From JBIIUJ01 sp044340025 (lineage in GTDB: Bacteria > Pseudomonadota > Alphaproteobacteria > Caulobacterales > Aquidulcibacteraceae), in assembly GCA_044340025.1 (NCBI GenBank), contig JBIIUJ010000056.1:1-15239 (forward strand): a DNA stretch of 15,239 nucleotides. The letters run 5' to 3'. Each line of letters begins with the position of its first letter. Positions within the stretch are counted from its first letter, which is position 1. This document shows positions 5,413 through 13,204 of this stretch, piece by piece. The notes beneath the pieces are model-generated. The model was given only the letters and a program-made list of their open reading frames with translations. It was not told the DNA's origin and made no database searches. Both the position numbers and the translations under genes were made by a program.

Positions 5413-6708
5413 CTAGGCCCGCGCGCGCTCCCGCGCCAGCGCGACCAGCGCCAGAACCGCAACGCACCCGTTCAGAACCCCGATCAGCACGAAGGTGGAT
5501 TGCGGGCTGACCGCATCGAACAGCCAGCCGCCAAGGCTGGCGAGCACGAGAATGCCCAGCGCGCCAAACAGGTTGAACGTGCCGATCACCACCCCGCGGC
5601 CCGCCTCCGGCGCCTCCTTGGAGATGATGGACTGCGCGCCCAGAAAGGCGCTGATCTGGCCGATGCCAAGCAGCACGAAGAAGGGAATGGCCGCGCCCGC
5701 CAGCGGATCGGGCACGAACCAGAGGGCGCTGTAGCCCACTGCGGCAATCGCCATCGAGACCGAGAGCGCCAGCGTGCGGTTCAGCCGATCGATCAGGAAG
5801 ACCACCACCACCGGCCACAAAAGCGCGGCCGACTGGGCGATGATGAAGGGGATGCGCCCGGCGTCCAGCGCGGCGGCCGGCGCCATGCCGGACTGGATCG
5901 CGGCGAGCTTGCCCCACGCCACCGCATAGGTGCCCACAATCGCCAGATCCCCGCGCGCAACGAAAGCCGAGGCATAGGCCAGCGCGATGCGCGGATTGCT
6001 GCGGCCCGCCGCAAAACCCTGCCCGATCAGGGCCAGAAACGGGATCTTCTCCTGCCGGACTGCGCCCACGCCGGGCTTCAGCCCGAACCAGAGCACCACG
6101 CCCGAGACCACGCACACCGCCGCCGCCACCATGAAGGCCGCCGCTCCCGCCTCGCGCTGGCCCCAGCCCTGCTCCACAAACAGGGCCGGGATCCGGCCAA
6201 TCAGCAGCGCGAACATCACTACGCCCAGACCGTTGAGAAAGCCGGTGATGGCCACGGTCTTGCCGCGATCCTGCTCGCGCGCATAGTCGGCGATGATGGT
6301 GGAGAGCATGCCCGTCACCGCGCCGATGCCGAAGGCATAGACCACCCGGAAGAGGCTGACCTCGGCCAGGGTGTTGGCGAGCGGATAGAGCAGATAGCCC
6401 GCCGTCATGGCCGCAAAGCCCGCAACGTAAACCGCCCGCCGGCCGATCCGGTCGGCAAGCGCGCCCACAAGCCCATAGACGAGGATGAGCGTGATCTCGT
6501 TGACCAGATTGAGCACGCCCAGCGCCGAGCCCTGCTGATCCATCGGCACCCCGAGGTTCACGGTCAGCAGAAACGGCGTGAGGATCGCCATCGCCGTGAC
6601 GATGCCGATCGACACGAAGGCGGCAAACATCAGGCTCCACATGTGCCCCGGCGAGACCCCATCCTCGAGCGTGATGGGGCCGAACCGGGCGGGGGCGGCG
6701 TCTGTCAT
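5413..6708 (-). CDS. MFS transporter
   Basis: A 431-residue inner-membrane carrier with about 12 hydrophobic segments. The first begins near residue 24 after a charged cytoplasmic N-terminus. Loop 2-3 carries the major facilitator motif A as GALADRIGRRAVYVAG (about 82-97), and a second related loop, FLIDRLNRT, occurs in the C-terminal half. The protein has no obvious drug-resistance or sugar-porter signature, so substrate and direction are not assigned. The ATG at 6706-6708 has AGGAG 5 nt upstream; that site lies in a small palindrome, CGCTCC-T-GGAGCG (6712-6724). The TonB-receptor stop is 40 nt upstream with no terminator between, so the two are probably co-transcribed and may move the same compound across the two membranes. 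Confidence 0.93.
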   Translation of the reverse strand: MTDAAPARFGPITLEDGVSPGHMWSLMFAAFVSIGIVTAMAILTPFLLTVNLGVPMDQQGSALGVLNLVNEITLILVYGLVGALADRIGRRAVYVAGFAAMTAGYLLYPLANTLAEVSLFRVVYAFGIGAVTGMLSTIIADYAREQDRGKTVAITGFLNGLGVVMFALLIGRIPALFVEQGWGQREAGAAAFMVAAAVCVVSGVVLWFGLKPGVGAVRQEKIPFLALIGQGFAAGRSNPRIALAYASAFVARGDLAIVGTYAVAWGKLAAIQSGMAPAAALDAGRIPFIIAQSAALLWPVVVVFLIDRLNRTLALSVSMAIAAVGYSALWFVPDPLAGAAIPFFVLLGIGQISAFLGAQSIISKEAPEAGRGVVIGTFNLFGALGILVLASLGGWLFDAVSPQSTFVLIGVLNGCVAVLALVALARERARA

Positions 6709-6748
6709 GGGCGCTCCTGGAGCGGAAGGGCGGAGCCGGGAGCGGGGC

Positions 6749-9334
6749 TCAGTTCAGGTCCATCTCCAGCCGCACGCCAAAGACGCGCGGGGTCGGCAGA
6801 TAGGCGAGGAAGGCGCGGCCCGGGGCGAAGCCCTCCGGCGTGCCAAGATCGATGTTGCGCTGGGCGCTCTTGATCTTGTCGTCATCGGTGAGATTGCGCA
6901 CGAAAGCCGTGATGGTGGCGTTCTCGAACTCCAGGCCCGCCGTCAGGTCGAGATTGGTGTAGGCCGGCAGATAGGCGAGGTTGCTCTCGTCGGTGAACCG
7001 GCGCGACCGATATTGGGCCGCCAGCTGCACATACCAGCTTGCGCCGTTGTCGCCGAAGCTGCGCCGATACAGCGCAGAGGCGTTGAGCGAGTGCTTCGGG
7101 CTCTTGCCCACCTCGTTTCCGCTGAAATCGGCGCAGGTATTGCCCGCCTCGGCCCGGTTCTGGTCGGAGGAAGTCTGCCCGGCGGGCACGCCGCAGCGGG
7201 TGAACTCCGTCGCCGCCGAGCCCGGGCGCGGCCCCTGGACATACTCCTTGAACGTCGCGTCGGTGTAGGCATAGCCAATCTTCAGCGCGAGATCGGGCGT
7301 GACCAGCCAGTCTGCATCCAGCTCGAAGCCCTTGGTCTCGACCGCGCCGGCGTTCACGATCCCCGCGCTCGTCACGCCGCCGGGGTTGGTGAGCTGCACC
7401 CCGATCTGCTGATCGGTGTAGTCGTTCATGAAGACATCCGCGTTGACCGTGAGCCGGCGGTCGAACCACTGGCTCTTCACGCCCATTTCGTAGGTCATCA
7501 CGAATTCCGGCCGATAGCCCTGGCCGACAAGCTCGGTCACCTCATTGGTGTTGAAGCCGCCCGGTTTGTAGCCCCGCGCGCCGGTGGAATAGATCAGGAC
7601 ATTGTCGGTCACCTGCCAGTCGATGGTCAGGCGGGGCGTGACCTCCTCATAAGACAGGGTAGCCGTGCGCGGGCAGGCCACCACAACGCCGGGCGGCGGC
7701 TGACCCGGCCCCGGCGGACCGGCGAGCGTCGCGCCCTGGGCGAAGCCCGGCAGACAGGCCGGCCGCAACCGCTGGAGCGACGTCGTCTGCCGGGTATAGC
7801 CGGGGTTGGTATAGGTGATGTCGTCTGCGTTGTGGCGGGCTTCCAGCCCCACCTTCCAGCGATCGGTCACGCGCCACTGCACGCTGCCATAGATGCCGCG
7901 ATAATCGGTCTCGCGGGTGAAGAGCTGGGGGAAGGCGTCAGTGAACTGGGCTGGCGAGAGGAAGAACGGCGGCCCGGCGAGCGGAGACGCCGGATTGCGC
8001 AGCCAGAACTGGCTCGCGTTGATCAGCGAGGATTCCTCGTTGAACACCTGCACCCCGGCCAGCAGATCGAACCGGCCGATCGTGTGGCTCCAGTAGAGAT
8101 CGTTGTTCAGGCTCTCGTTCTCATAGGTCAGCTTCTGCATGACCGAAAGCGACAGCACCATGCCGGGGGGGCCGGGGAAATTGGTGAAGTCGCCGTCCTG
8201 CTCGATGTAGCTCTTGTTCTGCTTCCAGCCGAACGCATAGGTCAGCGTGCCGAAATCGCTGCGCCAGACGGCCGAGAGCGAGCCGATATCCTGGTTCATC
8301 TTCATGCCGAGCGGCGGGCGGCCGTCCTGGGCGTTGAAGCTCATCTGCACGTCGCGCTCGCTGGCGCGGATCTCGCCCACAAACGTGCCCCGGGTGCAGG
8401 CCGCGAAAACCGCCGCCGGAAGGCCCGTCAGGCTGGGCGGGCAGGCGGTGGGCGGGGTTCCCGGCGGACCGGCGGTGAATGTCCCGCCTGGCACGGGCCG
8501 GCGCACATTGGCCCCGACGAAGGCGGTGGGCAGATCAGACGCATCGGTGCGCGAGGTCTGGAACCGGGCGGTCACGTCGATCGCCTCGGTGGGGGTATAG
8601 AGCAGGGCAAGCCCCACGCCCTTGAACTCCTCCGCGCCCAGCGGGCCGCCATTGACCGGATTGGTCCAGAAGCCATCGGCGGACTTGAAGGCCGCATTCA
8701 CCCGATAGGCCAACCGGTCGGCGATGATCGGGCCGGTGAAGCCGCCGCTGGCCTGAATCTGGCCGCCGGTCGCGCCCTCCACGCTGAAGCGTCCGCTCGT
8801 CTCGAACTCTGGCTTCTTGGAGATGTAATTGATCGCGCCGGCGAAGGCGTTGCGGCCATAGAGGGTGGACTGCGGCCCTTTCACCACCTCGATCCGTTCC
8901 AGATCGAACAGCGAGGTGGCGAGCGCGGCCCCGCCGCCGGCGATGGAGAGGTTCTCGGTGGAGAGATCCTGCCCATCAAGCAGGATCGCCACGCTGGGGC
9001 GTCCGCGCTCTGCCTGCATGCCGCGCACCGCCGGGCGGGTGTCGTTTGGAAAGCCGCCGATGTCGAACGTGAGGCCGGCGGTGAGCCGCGCCACGTCGGC
9101 GACGCTGCGGATGCTGTCGCGCGCGATCTCGGCTTCATCAATCACGCGGATCGCGAGGGGCACCTCCTGGAGGTTTTCCGCCACCCGGCGCGCCGAGACG
9201 ATCACCGTCTCCACCCGCTGGGCGCCCGCCGGGGCGCTGGCCGACATGTCGTCAGCGGCCCATGCCGATCCGGCAGCCAGCGCCAGTGCGACCCCTGCCG
9301 TCGCCGACATCCAGCGCATGCGTCCTGAATTCAT
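6749..9334 (-). CDS. TonB-dependent outer-membrane receptor
   Basis: An 861-residue receptor. A signal peptide ends near AGSAWA (26). A TonB-box-like segment, ETVIVSARR, lies at about 42-50. The plug domain (about 52-170) includes AIRVIDEAEI, DTRPAVRGM, VAILLDGQ and VEVVKGP-type sequence ending in STLYGRNAFAGAINYISKKP, and the rest is a beta-barrel. Three long predicted surface loops each contain a Cys pair (C298/C313, C527/C554, C714/C734), and these are the only cysteines in the mature chain. The first two loops are rich in Pro and Gly. The chain ends RLEMDLN, not in the common aromatic residue. Start: ATG at 9332-9334 has GGAGG 5 nt upstream; the GTG one codon earlier is too close to it. 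The gene is divergent from a TetR gene, with a putative operator between. The substrate is unknown. Confidence 0.96.
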   Translation of the reverse strand: MNSGRMRWMSATAGVALALAAGSAWAADDMSASAPAGAQRVETVIVSARRVAENLQEVPLAIRVIDEAEIARDSIRSVADVARLTAGLTFDIGGFPNDTRPAVRGMQAERGRPSVAILLDGQDLSTENLSIAGGGAALATSLFDLERIEVVKGPQSTLYGRNAFAGAINYISKKPEFETSGRFSVEGATGGQIQASGGFTGPIIADRLAYRVNAAFKSADGFWTNPVNGGPLGAEEFKGVGLALLYTPTEAIDVTARFQTSRTDASDLPTAFVGANVRRPVPGGTFTAGPPGTPPTACPPSLTGLPAAVFAACTRGTFVGEIRASERDVQMSFNAQDGRPPLGMKMNQDIGSLSAVWRSDFGTLTYAFGWKQNKSYIEQDGDFTNFPGPPGMVLSLSVMQKLTYENESLNNDLYWSHTIGRFDLLAGVQVFNEESSLINASQFWLRNPASPLAGPPFFLSPAQFTDAFPQLFTRETDYRGIYGSVQWRVTDRWKVGLEARHNADDITYTNPGYTRQTTSLQRLRPACLPGFAQGATLAGPPGPGQPPPGVVVACPRTATLSYEEVTPRLTIDWQVTDNVLIYSTGARGYKPGGFNTNEVTELVGQGYRPEFVMTYEMGVKSQWFDRRLTVNADVFMNDYTDQQIGVQLTNPGGVTSAGIVNAGAVETKGFELDADWLVTPDLALKIGYAYTDATFKEYVQGPRPGSAATEFTRCGVPAGQTSSDQNRAEAGNTCADFSGNEVGKSPKHSLNASALYRRSFGDNGASWYVQLAAQYRSRRFTDESNLAYLPAYTNLDLTAGLEFENATITAFVRNLTDDDKIKSAQRNIDLGTPEGFAPGRAFLAYLPTPRVFGVRLEMDLN

Positions 9335-9365
9335 CACATCCTCCCCCCGCGTGCCGAGACCTTTC

Positions 9366-9380
9366 GTCCGTGGGTCGGAC
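9366..9380. repeat. inverted repeat upstream of the TonB receptor
   Basis: GTCCG (9366-9370), a 5-nt spacer and CGGAC (9376-9380) form a perfect dyad 32 nt upstream of the receptor ATG. It would lie in the receptor's 5' leader or core promoter and could be an operator or a small RNA hairpin. GGTCGGA recurs at 9461-9467. Confidence 0.3.
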
Positions 9381-9395
9381 AGAATGCCTCAGTCT

Positions 9396-9409
9396 TGACC
9401 GCTTGGTCC
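9396..9409. promoter_or_regulatory. putative TetR operator in the divergent region (site 1)
   Basis: TGAC (9396-9399), six bases and GTCC (9406-9409), with a perfect GACC-N4-GGTC core (9397-9408). It has the same TGAC-N6-GTC layout as the site before the chelatase-like operon (10167-10180). It overlaps TTGACC (9395-9400), a candidate -35 box for the tetR gene, and lies between the divergent tetR and TonB-receptor genes. The TetR-family protein encoded next to it could use this site to control both. Confidence 0.45.
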
Positions 9410-9470
9410 CTTTGTATTGAGACGCCAATCGTCCCTGCTTGGCAAGAGCGAATTTGACGAGGTCGGATCA

Positions 9471-10163
9471 ATGGGCGGAGATGACGAAATGCCGCTGGCC
9501 AAACCTGCCCCGCGAAAACCCAGAGCGCCACAGAAGCGTCGGCTCGCCACAGAGCTGCAGATCCTTGCCGCATTCGGCCGGCTGATGGAGCGCGACGGAC
9601 TGCACGCGGCGGGCGTGAATGCGCTTGTCAAGGAAGCCAGCGTCGGAAAAAAGCAGATTTATGAGTACTTCGGCGGTCTGGAGGGCGTGGCTCAGGCCTG
9701 GGTGCAGCGCACGGCCTTCTGGCCGCGCGGTGAGGATCTGATCGCCGAGCCGCTCGACAGCTTTCTCGCCCGGCCGCCGCTGGAGCGGCTGCGCATCCTT
9801 GTGCGCGTCTATGCCCAGGCGCTGCGCGATAACCCCGCAGTGGCCACCTTGATGGCCGGAGAGTTCGCCGGTCCGCCCGAACTGCGCGCCGCGGTGGAGG
9901 CCACGCGCGTGCGGATCTGGCAGGAATATGAGCGGCTTTTCTTCGCCGAAGCCCGCAGCCTGGATCAGGACATCCTTGCCCTGAACGTCGTTTTGCTGCC
10001 TGCGGTCACCTACATCGGCCTGCGCGCCCGGTTCGATCCGCGGTTCTTTGGCTTCGATTTGCAGAGCGAAGCGTCGTGGGCGGCGGTTCTTGGCATGATC
10101 GATCGGGTCATCGCGCTTGCGGCGGAAGGGCGCGCCGCGGGAGGGGAGCGGCGCGTGGATTGA
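9471..10163 (+). CDS. TetR-family transcriptional regulator
   Basis: A 230-residue protein from the ATG at 9471-9473, which has GAGG 8 nt upstream; a further ATG at 9489 also has a GGAG site, and a TTG at 9417 is unlikely. After a basic, Pro-rich leader, residues about 22-75 form the TetR helix-turn-helix domain: ILAAFGRLMERDG, then VNALVKEASVGKKQIYEYFGGLEGV, the typical HTH with its K-x-x-[IL]-Y-x-[YH]-F recognition helix. The C-terminal part is helical, ligand-binding and variable, without a family-specific signature I recognise. The gene is divergent from the TonB receptor and is followed after 56 nt by the chelatase-like operon. Both flanking regions carry a TGAC-N6-GTC dyad, so it probably represses both directions and responds to a substrate of the pathway. 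Confidence 0.92.
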   Translation: MGGDDEMPLAKPAPRKPRAPQKRRLATELQILAAFGRLMERDGLHAAGVNALVKEASVGKKQIYEYFGGLEGVAQAWVQRTAFWPRGEDLIAEPLDSFLARPPLERLRILVRVYAQALRDNPAVATLMAGEFAGPPELRAAVEATRVRIWQEYERLFFAEARSLDQDILALNVVLLPAVTYIGLRARFDPRFFGFDLQSEASWAAVLGMIDRVIALAAEGRAAGGERRVD

Positions 10164-10166
10164 AGT

Positions 10167-10180
10167 TGACTGATCGGTCA
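10167..10180. promoter_or_regulatory. putative TetR operator before the chelatase-like operon (site 2)
   Basis: TGACTGATCGGTCA is a 14-bp palindrome with one mismatched pair, centred on GATC, typical in size and form for TetR-family operators. It begins 4 nt after the tetR stop and overlaps TTGACT (10166-10171), a possible -35 element. The matching -10 (AATCGT at 10189-10194, 17-nt spacing) is poor. Binding here would block transcription of the six downstream genes. Confidence 0.55.
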
Positions 10181-10219
10181 CCTCCTGCAATCGTCATGGC
10201 GGGATAGAGAGATCGACGG

Positions 10220-11713
10220 ATGGCGCTGGCGTTTCGGGTAGGATTGGCGTTCGCCTGGCGGGCCGCGCTGCTGGCGCTGGTGCTTGTGGGCGGACTGGCG
10301 GTCCTGAACCGATCCGGCAAGTGGGACGGGCGGGCCCATTATCTCACGCAGGATCGCACGATCGTCGGCAAGCCCGGCGTGCTCGTCGTCGTGCTGGCCC
10401 AGCCGGGGACCTACGATCCGATCTTCTACGTCAACTTCCTGGAAAAGCTGTTCGGCCCCGGCGGCGTGGTGCCGTTTCCAATCAGCGCGCTCGCGGGCGC
10501 CGACACCGGCGTCGTGCTGGTCGATCCGGAAAACCCCACCGCGCGCGCGCCCACCCCGCCGCGCACGCTGGCCGACGTAACGGGCTCCACCGTCGATCTC
10601 GATGGCGTGGCCTGGGTGGAGAAGTGGCGGCGCGGGGAGCTGCGCTGGCTCAACCCCTCCGCCATCGCGCCGCACGATCCCGGCGCCTGGCTCTATCCCG
10701 GCCGGCGCGGCGGCCTGCGGGTGGCCACCCAGCGCGTGCTCGCCAAGGCGCGCTATATCTATTACGCGCGCCTTCCGGGCGGCTATCTGCCCCATTACGA
10801 TCAGACGATGGCGCTGGCGGAGGGCGCACTGGCGCGCGTGGGCGCCGTTCACCCCGAAGCGCCAGCCGCCATCGTGGACGCCTTCCACCCCGGCGCTCTG
10901 CGCGCCGCGGTCGACAATGTGCTGGACGCCGGCGCCGATACGCTCGTGCTGGCGAGCGCGCTGCCAATCTATTCCGATTTCGAGGAGCTGCGCGGCTCCT
11001 ACGCGCTGGTGCACAAGGCGGTGGAGGAATGGCGCGCCCGCCACGGCGGAAAGCCGGTGCGCATCGTGATTCCGGAGCCGCTGGGCCTTCAGCCGGCCTA
11101 TCGCGCCGCTTATGGCGGGGTTCTGGCCGAAGCGCTGCCGCCCGCAGCCTCGCCCGACGCTGCGGTGCGGGTGCTGCTCTCCAATCACGGCCTGCCGCCG
11201 GACCTGATGAAGCGCGATATCTGGCGCACTTTTGCTGCGCCCGTGAACGAAGGGCTCGCAGCGGAGTTCCGGAAAGTGGCCGCCGCGCGCGGCTACGCCA
11301 ATGTGGAGATCATCAATGCGATGGAGGCTTTCGCTGACGGGGGAGAAGATCCGCGCAACGAGCTTTTGAGCATCGGGGAAGCCTTCCGTCAGGCCGCCGC
11401 CGACAAGGCGCCGCTGGCGATCGCGGTGCCGGTGGAATTCCTCGCGGAGAACACCGACACTCTCTACGCTCATTCGGTCGCGATGCTCGACGGCCTGCCC
11501 GGCTATACGCCCTGGGAAGGGCCGCCCGCCGACGTGGACTGGAACCGACCCTATCAGCGCCGCTTCCAGGTGGGGCCGACCACGCTGATCTATGCCGGCT
11601 CGCCCGGCGCCGCCGACCAGCAGCTGTTGATGGATGCGCTGGCGGGGACGATCCTCGACGCGCTGGCCGGCCCGCCCGCCGCGCGCGCGGCGCTGGAGCC
11701 GCCCCATGGCTGA
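10220..11713 (+). CDS. membrane-anchored ferrochelatase-superfamily protein (divergent)
   Basis: A 497-residue protein. An N-terminal hydrophobic helix (about 9-29) is followed by a region that aligns by eye along its length with ferrochelatase: KPGVLVVVLAQPGTYDP with E. coli GILLANLGTPDAPTP; GADTLVLASALPIYSDF with the DHIVVLPLYPQFS strand; VRVLLSNHGLPPDLM with LLLLSYHGIPQ; and PVEFLAENTDTLYAH with PGFAADCLETLEEI. The catalytic His is kept (H323), but the conserved Glu is replaced by Asp (D413). Classical ferrochelatase inserts Fe2+ into protoporphyrin IX. This protein is about 170 residues longer than E. coli HemH and has a signal anchor, so it may act at the membrane or in the periplasm on another tetrapyrrole, in metal insertion, removal or binding. 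The start ATG at 10220 is fixed by an in-frame TAG 15 nt upstream; its ribosome site is weak. Fold call fairly confident; activity unknown. Confidence 0.7.
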   Translation: MALAFRVGLAFAWRAALLALVLVGGLAVLNRSGKWDGRAHYLTQDRTIVGKPGVLVVVLAQPGTYDPIFYVNFLEKLFGPGGVVPFPISALAGADTGVVLVDPENPTARAPTPPRTLADVTGSTVDLDGVAWVEKWRRGELRWLNPSAIAPHDPGAWLYPGRRGGLRVATQRVLAKARYIYYARLPGGYLPHYDQTMALAEGALARVGAVHPEAPAAIVDAFHPGALRAAVDNVLDAGADTLVLASALPIYSDFEELRGSYALVHKAVEEWRARHGGKPVRIVIPEPLGLQPAYRAAYGGVLAEALPPAASPDAAVRVLLSNHGLPPDLMKRDIWRTFAAPVNEGLAAEFRKVAAARGYANVEIINAMEAFADGGEDPRNELLSIGEAFRQAAADKAPLAIAVPVEFLAENTDTLYAHSVAMLDGLPGYTPWEGPPADVDWNRPYQRRFQVGPTTLIYAGSPGAADQQLLMDALAGTILDALAGPPAARAALEPPHG

Positions 11714-12335
11714 GCCGCGCCACTGGGACCAACTGACAAAGACGCTGCACTGGATCACGGCCGCCGTGACGCTGGCGATGCTGGCGGGCGGGGCGGTCCT
11801 GTGGCTGACGCCGGAGGATCAGCGCGGGCCGCTGGCGGCGATCCACGCCTCTGCGGGTCTTGTGGCGCTTTTCCTTGCGCTCGTCTGGTCGGCGTGGCGC
11901 GCGGTGCGCCGCCGGCCGCCCCACCCGCAAAGCGCTCCCGCCTGGACGGGGCGGGCCGCCCCCATCGCCCACGGGCTGCTCCTGCTCCTGCTGCTGCATC
12001 AGGGCGTGGTGGGCGTCTGGATGGGCGCTCTGGCGCGGCCGGACGTCTGGGTGTTCGCCGCCTTCAATCTCGGCGCGCTGGGGCCGGACAATCCAGCCCT
12101 GCATGCGGCGCTGAAGCGCCAGCACCTGCTTGGGGGCGCAGCGCTGGGCGGCCTTGTGCTGGTGCATGCGCTCGGCGCGCTCGCCCACCTCTATCTCTGG
12201 CGCGATGGCGTGATGGGCCGGATGGCCCCGCTCTATTCGGTGGTGCTGAAAGCGCGCGACGAGCGCGCCCACGCCGCGCGCGGCTTTCCTTCCTCGGTGA
12301 AGGGCTTCGACTGGAAACGATGGAAACGCGCATGA
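11706..12335 (+). CDS. cytochrome b561-like diheme membrane protein
   Basis: A 209-residue integral membrane protein with four predicted transmembrane helices. The bacterial b561 histidines are present: H15 in KTLHWITA, H47 in AAIHASAG, H89/H98 in the third helix, and H140, H154 and H161 in the fourth-helix region (QHLLGG, LVLVHALGALAH). Members carry two b hemes and pass electrons between the quinone pool and a periplasmic or membrane partner. The ATG at 11706 overlaps the end of the chelatase-like gene by 8 nt and has GGAG 7 nt upstream; longer in-frame starts within the previous gene are not needed. Its place between a chelatase-like protein and an oxygenase suggests electron delivery within this pathway, which is an inference. 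Confidence 0.9.
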   Translation: MAEPRHWDQLTKTLHWITAAVTLAMLAGGAVLWLTPEDQRGPLAAIHASAGLVALFLALVWSAWRAVRRRPPHPQSAPAWTGRAAPIAHGLLLLLLLHQGVVGVWMGALARPDVWVFAAFNLGALGPDNPALHAALKRQHLLGGAALGGLVLVHALGALAHLYLWRDGVMGRMAPLYSVVLKARDERAHAARGFPSSVKGFDWKRWKRA

Positions 12336-13204
12336 CCTCCCCTCCCCGCCCCGCGCCGGGCGACCTCTGGCTCGCGTCTACGCTCGTGACGGACAAGACC
12401 CACCGTCTTGGCCTGTCGCGGCTGTGGCTGCTGGGCCCCGACCTGACGCTGAAGCACGAGATCGCCACCGGCGATTACGGCATGGTCTCCGGCCTGGGGC
12501 GCGATCCGCGCAGCGGCGTGCTCTGGGCGCTGGATCCCACCGCGCGCACCATCAGCCGGGTGGGGGCCGACGGCGGGCTGCTGCCGCGCATCGCCATCGC
12601 GCCCGGCCGGGGGCTGGGCTCGATCCAGTTCCTGCCCGAGGGCGGCTTTGTCTGCGGCGAGCATCTCTGCGGCGACCAGCCGCCCTTCTGGGGCGATGGC
12701 CGGCTGCTGGAATTCGACGCCGAAGGCCGGTTGGTCCGGCTGCACCGGCCCCAGATCAATGGCGGCGTCTCGGGCTTTCTTGGCCTGACGCATATCGCGC
12801 TGCTGCCGGACGGGCGCACGCTGGCCTATGTCTCGGAGACGGGAAACACCGTCTATCGCTGGGATGTGCGCGAGGGTCGCCAGCTTGCGCCCCTCTATGT
12901 GCGCGAGGATCCGCCGGGCATGGTGTTCGGGCTTGCCGCTTTGCCTGGCAGCGACGTGCTGGTCGCGTGCGGCACGGAGCTGCGCCGCATCACCGCCCAA
13001 GGTGTCGCAGCCCGGCGCTATCTGTTGCCAGAAGGGCGCGGCTGGAGCTTCCTGACGCCGTCGCACGATGGCGCGAGCGTCTGGTGCGGGGACTTCTTTG
13101 GCGGCGTGATCGCCCGGATCGATCTGGAGAGCGGCGACATTCTGGCGAGCGCCAGATTTGATGCGCCCTTCGGACTGACGAGCATTGCAGAGGTGGCGGC
13201 ATGA
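12332..13204 (+). CDS. SMP-30/NHL-like beta-propeller protein
   Basis: A 290-residue soluble protein without a signal peptide. Repeating blade-like units are visible: GLGRDPRSGVLWALDPTART, SIQFLPEGGFVCGE, GRLLEFDAEGRLV, HIALLPDGRTLAYVSETGNT, VFGLAALPGSDVLVAC and WCGDFFGGVIARIDLESGDI. These are beta-propeller repeats of the SMP-30/gluconolactonase or NHL kind. Members hydrolyse lactones or serve as binding scaffolds. The metal site of SMP-30 cannot be assigned with confidence, so catalysis is uncertain. The ATG at 12332 overlaps the b561 stop as ATGA; an ATG four codons earlier (12320) is the alternative. The stop overlaps the Rieske start as ATGA, so the genes are translationally coupled. Confidence 0.65.
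   Translation: MTSPPRPAPGDLWLASTLVTDKTHRLGLSRLWLLGPDLTLKHEIATGDYGMVSGLGRDPRSGVLWALDPTARTISRVGADGGLLPRIAIAPGRGLGSIQFLPEGGFVCGEHLCGDQPPFWGDGRLLEFDAEGRLVRLHRPQINGGVSGFLGLTHIALLPDGRTLAYVSETGNTVYRWDVREGRQLAPLYVREDPPGMVFGLAALPGSDVLVACGTELRRITAQGVAARRYLLPEGRGWSFLTPSHDGASVWCGDFFGGVIARIDLESGDILASARFDAPFGLTSIAEVAA

Noticed and set aside
3593..5416. 607-codon plus-strand frame opposite the hydrolase and phosphatase genes
   Set aside because: It is antisense to genes with complete catalytic motifs; low-complexity His/Arg/Gly composition typical of GC-rich shadow frames.
5333..6640. Extension of the phosphatase frame upstream to 6640
   Set aside because: The extra residues overlap the MFS gene in another frame and have no domain; the family start is near 5332.
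6578..9328. 916-codon plus-strand frame opposite the TonB receptor
   Set aside because: The receptor on the minus strand has signal peptide, plug and barrel motifs; the antisense frame shows none.
10178..11758. 526-codon minus-strand frame opposite the chelatase-like gene
   Set aside because: The plus-strand frame shows ferrochelatase-like segments and overlap coupling; the antisense frame is an Arg/His-rich shadow.
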